A stretch of 5,852 nucleotides of DNA, taken from contig JAIRNB010000311.1 in the NCBI GenBank assembly GCA_031258265.1, forward strand, positions 1 to 5,852, in the 5' to 3' direction. This document shows, piece by piece, positions 3,783 through 5,852 of the stretch. Within the stretch, counting starts at the first letter, position 1, and each line of letters starts with the position of its first letter. A program made the position numbers and the translations under genes. Origin of the DNA: Treponema sp. (GTDB taxonomy: Bacteria > Spirochaetota > Spirochaetia > Treponematales > Breznakiellaceae). The notes under the pieces were generated by a model. That model worked only from the letters and a program-made list of their open reading frames with translations. It ran no database searches and was not told where the DNA came from.

Positions 3783-4910
3783 ATGGAAGCTCCTTTTATG
3801 TTGGCTCCCATGGCGGAAATAAGCCACCGGGGACTGCGGGAACTGATAGCGGAATATGACCGGGACCCGGTTTTTAGCCCCAAAAATGAGGCCGGAGGAC
3901 TTCCCCCGGTGGAATACTTCACGGAGATGTTAAGCGCCGCCGCCCTCCTGGGGGGCGGCCCCTTTGAAAAGTGGTATCTCGACGCCGGACCCTGCCCCGG
4001 ACAGTTGGTATACCAGCTTGTGGGGGCCGGCGCGGAGCAGTTGGAACGGGCGGCGGCCTTTTTAGACGAATTAGACTGCCTGGGGATCGACATCAACATG
4101 GGCTGCGCGGCCCCGGCGATCCGCCGTATTGGGGCGGGGCTGGCCTGGACCGGGGAACCGGCCAAGGCCAGGGCTCTGATTGGCCGCCTCCGCTCCGTGG
4201 TGAAGCGGAGGCGGCTCAGCGTCAAGCTGCGCTGCCCCCTTATGGGGCCGGAATTGGGGGCCGGGGAGGACCCCCCACGCCGGGGCTCCCCACGCCGGAA
4301 CTCCCCGCACAGGGGCTCCCCGCAGCCGGGGGAGGAAGAACAGATGCTTGAGTACCTGATCCGTTTCTGCCAAAGCCTGGAAGCGGAGGGAGTCCAGCTT
4401 ATCACCCTGCACCCCCGCCGGGCGGGGGAAAAATTCAAGCGCCCGGCCCGCTGGGACTATGTGGAACGGCTGCGGAGGGAACTGGGGATTCCCGTGGCGG
4501 GGAACGGCGATATTGGCTCCCCGGCGGAACTTGCCGCCCGTTCCCGGGGGGGAAAGGCCATGGCGGGCCGGGCGGCGGTGCGGCAGCCCTGGATCTTTGC
4601 CGCCGCCCGGCTTTTTAGGGCAGGGGCCCGCGCCCCCGCCGGCGGGCTAAACCTGTCCTTTGACCTGGAAAAAACGGGGCTCCGCTTCCTGGAACTCCTG
4701 GCCCGCTGCCAGCCCCCGGAATTCCACATAAGCCGCGCCCGCCGTTTTTTTAACTACTTCTGCGAAAACCTGAAATGGGGGACCCATGTAAAAAACCTGC
4801 TTAACCGGGGGGAAAGCCTTAAAGACGTGGAACGGGCCTGGCGGGGTTACTTTGCCTTCCACCCGGAAGACCGGCTGCTAATTCTCCCAATACCGGAAAA
4901 AAATTCTTAG
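3783..4910 (+). CDS. dus: tRNA-dihydrouridine synthase (Dus family)
   Basis: The 375-residue protein is an FMN-dependent enzyme that reduces uridine to dihydrouridine in the tRNA D-loop. Order of motifs: LAPMAEISHRGLRELI (7-22, variant of LAPM-x-G-V-T-D), GIDINMGC (101-108) with catalytic Cys108, SVKLR with Lys148, ITLHPRR with His210, and the FMN-phosphate motifs GNGDIGSP (240-247) and AGRAAVRQPWIF (261-272). A C-terminal helical region (about 300-360) ends the protein. The sequence after the catalytic Cys is AAP rather than the common P, and other motifs are divergent, so the Dus subtype cannot be set. An insertion of GSP-type repeats sits at 165-184. No ribosome binding site precedes the ATG. 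The start at 3783 is kept because the conserved LAPM motif follows at once; Met6 is an alternative. The 3' end overlaps the convergent aldehyde dehydrogenase gene. Confidence 0.88.
   Translation: MEAPFMLAPMAEISHRGLRELIAEYDRDPVFSPKNEAGGLPPVEYFTEMLSAAALLGGGPFEKWYLDAGPCPGQLVYQLVGAGAEQLERAAAFLDELDCLGIDINMGCAAPAIRRIGAGLAWTGEPAKARALIGRLRSVVKRRRLSVKLRCPLMGPELGAGEDPPRRGSPRRNSPHRGSPQPGEEEQMLEYLIRFCQSLEAEGVQLITLHPRRAGEKFKRPARWDYVERLRRELGIPVAGNGDIGSPAELAARSRGGKAMAGRAAVRQPWIFAAARLFRAGARAPAGGLNLSFDLEKTGLRFLELLARCQPPEFHISRARRFFNYFCENLKWGTHVKNLLNRGESLKDVERAWRGYFAFHPEDRLLILPIPEKNS
4275..4334 (+). repeat. 15-bp tandem repeat, four units, inside dus
   Basis: Units at 4275-4289 (CCACGCCGGGGCTCC), 4290-4304, 4305-4319 and a degenerate 4320-4334 keep the reading frame. 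They encode PRRGS, PRRNS, PHRGS and PQPGE at residues 165-184. The repeat falls between the Lys148 and His210 motifs of the barrel, probably in a surface loop. As a multiple of three bases, copy-number change would not break the frame. Confidence 0.85.
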
Positions 4911-5852
4911 CAATGGGGGGAGGGCCCGGAGCCGGGGAATCAGGCCGGGACCCCCCAGAAAGGCCGCGATAGCCCGGATACCCCGGTAAACCTTCTCCGA
5001 ATAGGGCTGCCACCAGAGGTTCCGTTTTACCCCCGGAAGGATGTCGTCTATCACCACCTTGACCTTTAGCATCTCCTTAAAGCCCAGTTCCCCGTGGGTT
5101 TTCCCCAGCCCCGAATCGCCAAAACCGCCCCAGGGGGTCTCCGCCAGACCGTGGGACATGAGGTGATCGTTCAACATCACCGCCCCGGCGTTAAGCCGGG
5201 ATGCCAGCCGGGAAGCGGCCCGGCGGTCCCTGGACCAGACCGATGCGGTAAGGCTGTAGGGGGAAGCGTTGGCGATACGGAGGGCCTCCTCGTCGTCTTC
5301 CACGGGGATTACCGCGCTTATGGGGCCGAAGATCTCCTCCTCCATGATAGGCATGCCGGGCTTCACATTGGTTAGGACCAGCGCCCTGGCGAAACGATCT
5401 CCGAAGGGCCCCGGCGAAGCCTCCGGCCCGCCGGGGCTTTGGGCCGCGATTTCGGCCCCCAGGGCAAGGCAGGCGGCGATCTGCGCCCCGGCCTTTTCCT
5501 TTTGCTCCAGGGATGTCATGGGGCCCAGATCGGCGTCTTCCCCCCAGCCGGGGCGCAGGGCGGAGACCAGGCCGCCGAATTTTTCCAGGAAAGCCCCGTA
5601 GACCTGCCGCTGTACCAGGATACGCTGGACCCCGCCGCAGGACTGCCCGGCGTTGGAATAGGCCGCCCAGAGGATACCGGCGGCGGCCCGGTCCAGGTCC
5701 GCATCCGGCCGGATTATCGCCGCGTCCGCCCCTCCCAGTTCCAGCACCAGGGGGAGCAGCCGCCCGGCGGCCAGGGCCATAAGTTCCTTGCCCACCCTGG
5801 TGGAACCGGTGAAGAACAGCTTATCCACCCCGGAGGGGGCGGAGAGGGCAGC
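4878..5852 (-). CDS. Aldehyde dehydrogenase (NAD(P)-dependent superfamily), C-terminal 324 residues
   Basis: The gene enters from the right edge, so the N-terminal part of the cofactor domain is missing. The visible frame is open from the last base. It shows VDKLFFTGSTRVGK (the Rossmann-type GSTxVG motif), the general-base motif LELGGADAAII with its Glu, the catalytic SNAGQSCGG with Cys 34 residues after that Glu (the spacing of Glu268-Cys302 in class references), and EEEIFGP for cofactor binding. The end has LAETPWGGFGDSGLGKTHGELGF and a tail with RNLWWQPYSEKVYRGI and a basic-hydrophobic C-terminus. Such tails occur in fatty- or aromatic-aldehyde-type members, but the substrate cannot be read from the sequence. 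The enzyme oxidises an aldehyde to a carboxylic acid. The stop lies 33 bp inside the convergent dus gene. An internal GTG near 5828 is not the start. Confidence 0.93.
   Translation of the reverse strand, partial: AALSAPSGVDKLFFTGSTRVGKELMALAAGRLLPLVLELGGADAAIIRPDADLDRAAAGILWAAYSNAGQSCGGVQRILVQRQVYGAFLEKFGGLVSALRPGWGEDADLGPMTSLEQKEKAGAQIAACLALGAEIAAQSPGGPEASPGPFGDRFARALVLTNVKPGMPIMEEEIFGPISAVIPVEDDEEALRIANASPYSLTASVWSRDRRAASRLASRLNAGAVMLNDHLMSHGLAETPWGGFGDSGLGKTHGELGFKEMLKVKVVIDDILPGVKRNLWWQPYSEKVYRGIRAIAAFLGGPGLIPRLRALPPLLRIFFRYWEN

Noticed and set aside
3776..4438. Minus-strand ORF of 220 codons antisense to dus
   Set aside because: A shadow frame; the plus strand holds all Dus motifs, and this product is Ser/Arg/Pro-rich without domains.

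Overview
The window reads as a chromosomal segment of a GC-rich spirochaete, most likely in or near the Treponema lineage (termite-gut relatives would fit). That placement is an inference. It rests on the look of the N-terminally extended CheY, the divergent tRNA-dihydrouridine synthase and the signal-peptide-bearing NlpC/P60-like protein. No rRNA or tRNA gene is present to test it.

Layout, left to right: (1) the first 35 codons of aroF (DAHP synthase, minus strand, running off the left edge), preceded by a compact attenuator at 138-304. The attenuator has a promoter, a 21-residue leader peptide with four consecutive Tyr codons, mutually exclusive RNA stems, and an intrinsic terminator just before the aroF ribosome binding site. 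(2) A gene-poor stretch, about 310-950, packed with short perfect hairpins, many with three-base loops, and one 14-nt direct repeat. (3) A minus-strand two-gene operon: nagB, then a secreted NlpC/P60-like cysteine peptidase gene, joined by a GTGA overlap. It is driven from a near-consensus promoter at 3155-3184 through a structured leader of about 190 nt. (4) A single minus-strand cheY with its own promoter. (5) A divergent plus-strand dus gene (tRNA-dihydrouridine synthase) carrying an in-frame 15-bp tandem repeat. (6) The C-terminal part of a minus-strand aldehyde dehydrogenase that converges on dus and overlaps its end by 33 bp.

Functionally, nagB with the wall-hydrolase-like gene suggests amino-sugar and peptidoglycan turnover. 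aroF is the committed step of aromatic amino acid synthesis, and its leader is built to sense charged tRNA-Tyr. The other genes (chemotaxis regulator, tRNA modification, aldehyde oxidation) look like ordinary housekeeping or accessory neighbours.

The strongest discovery is the tyrosine-codon attenuator in front of aroF. All its parts can be read from the sequence: a region 1:2 protector, a 2:3 antiterminator and a 3:4 terminator with a U-tract. The leader peptide appears to start at or next to the transcript 5' end.
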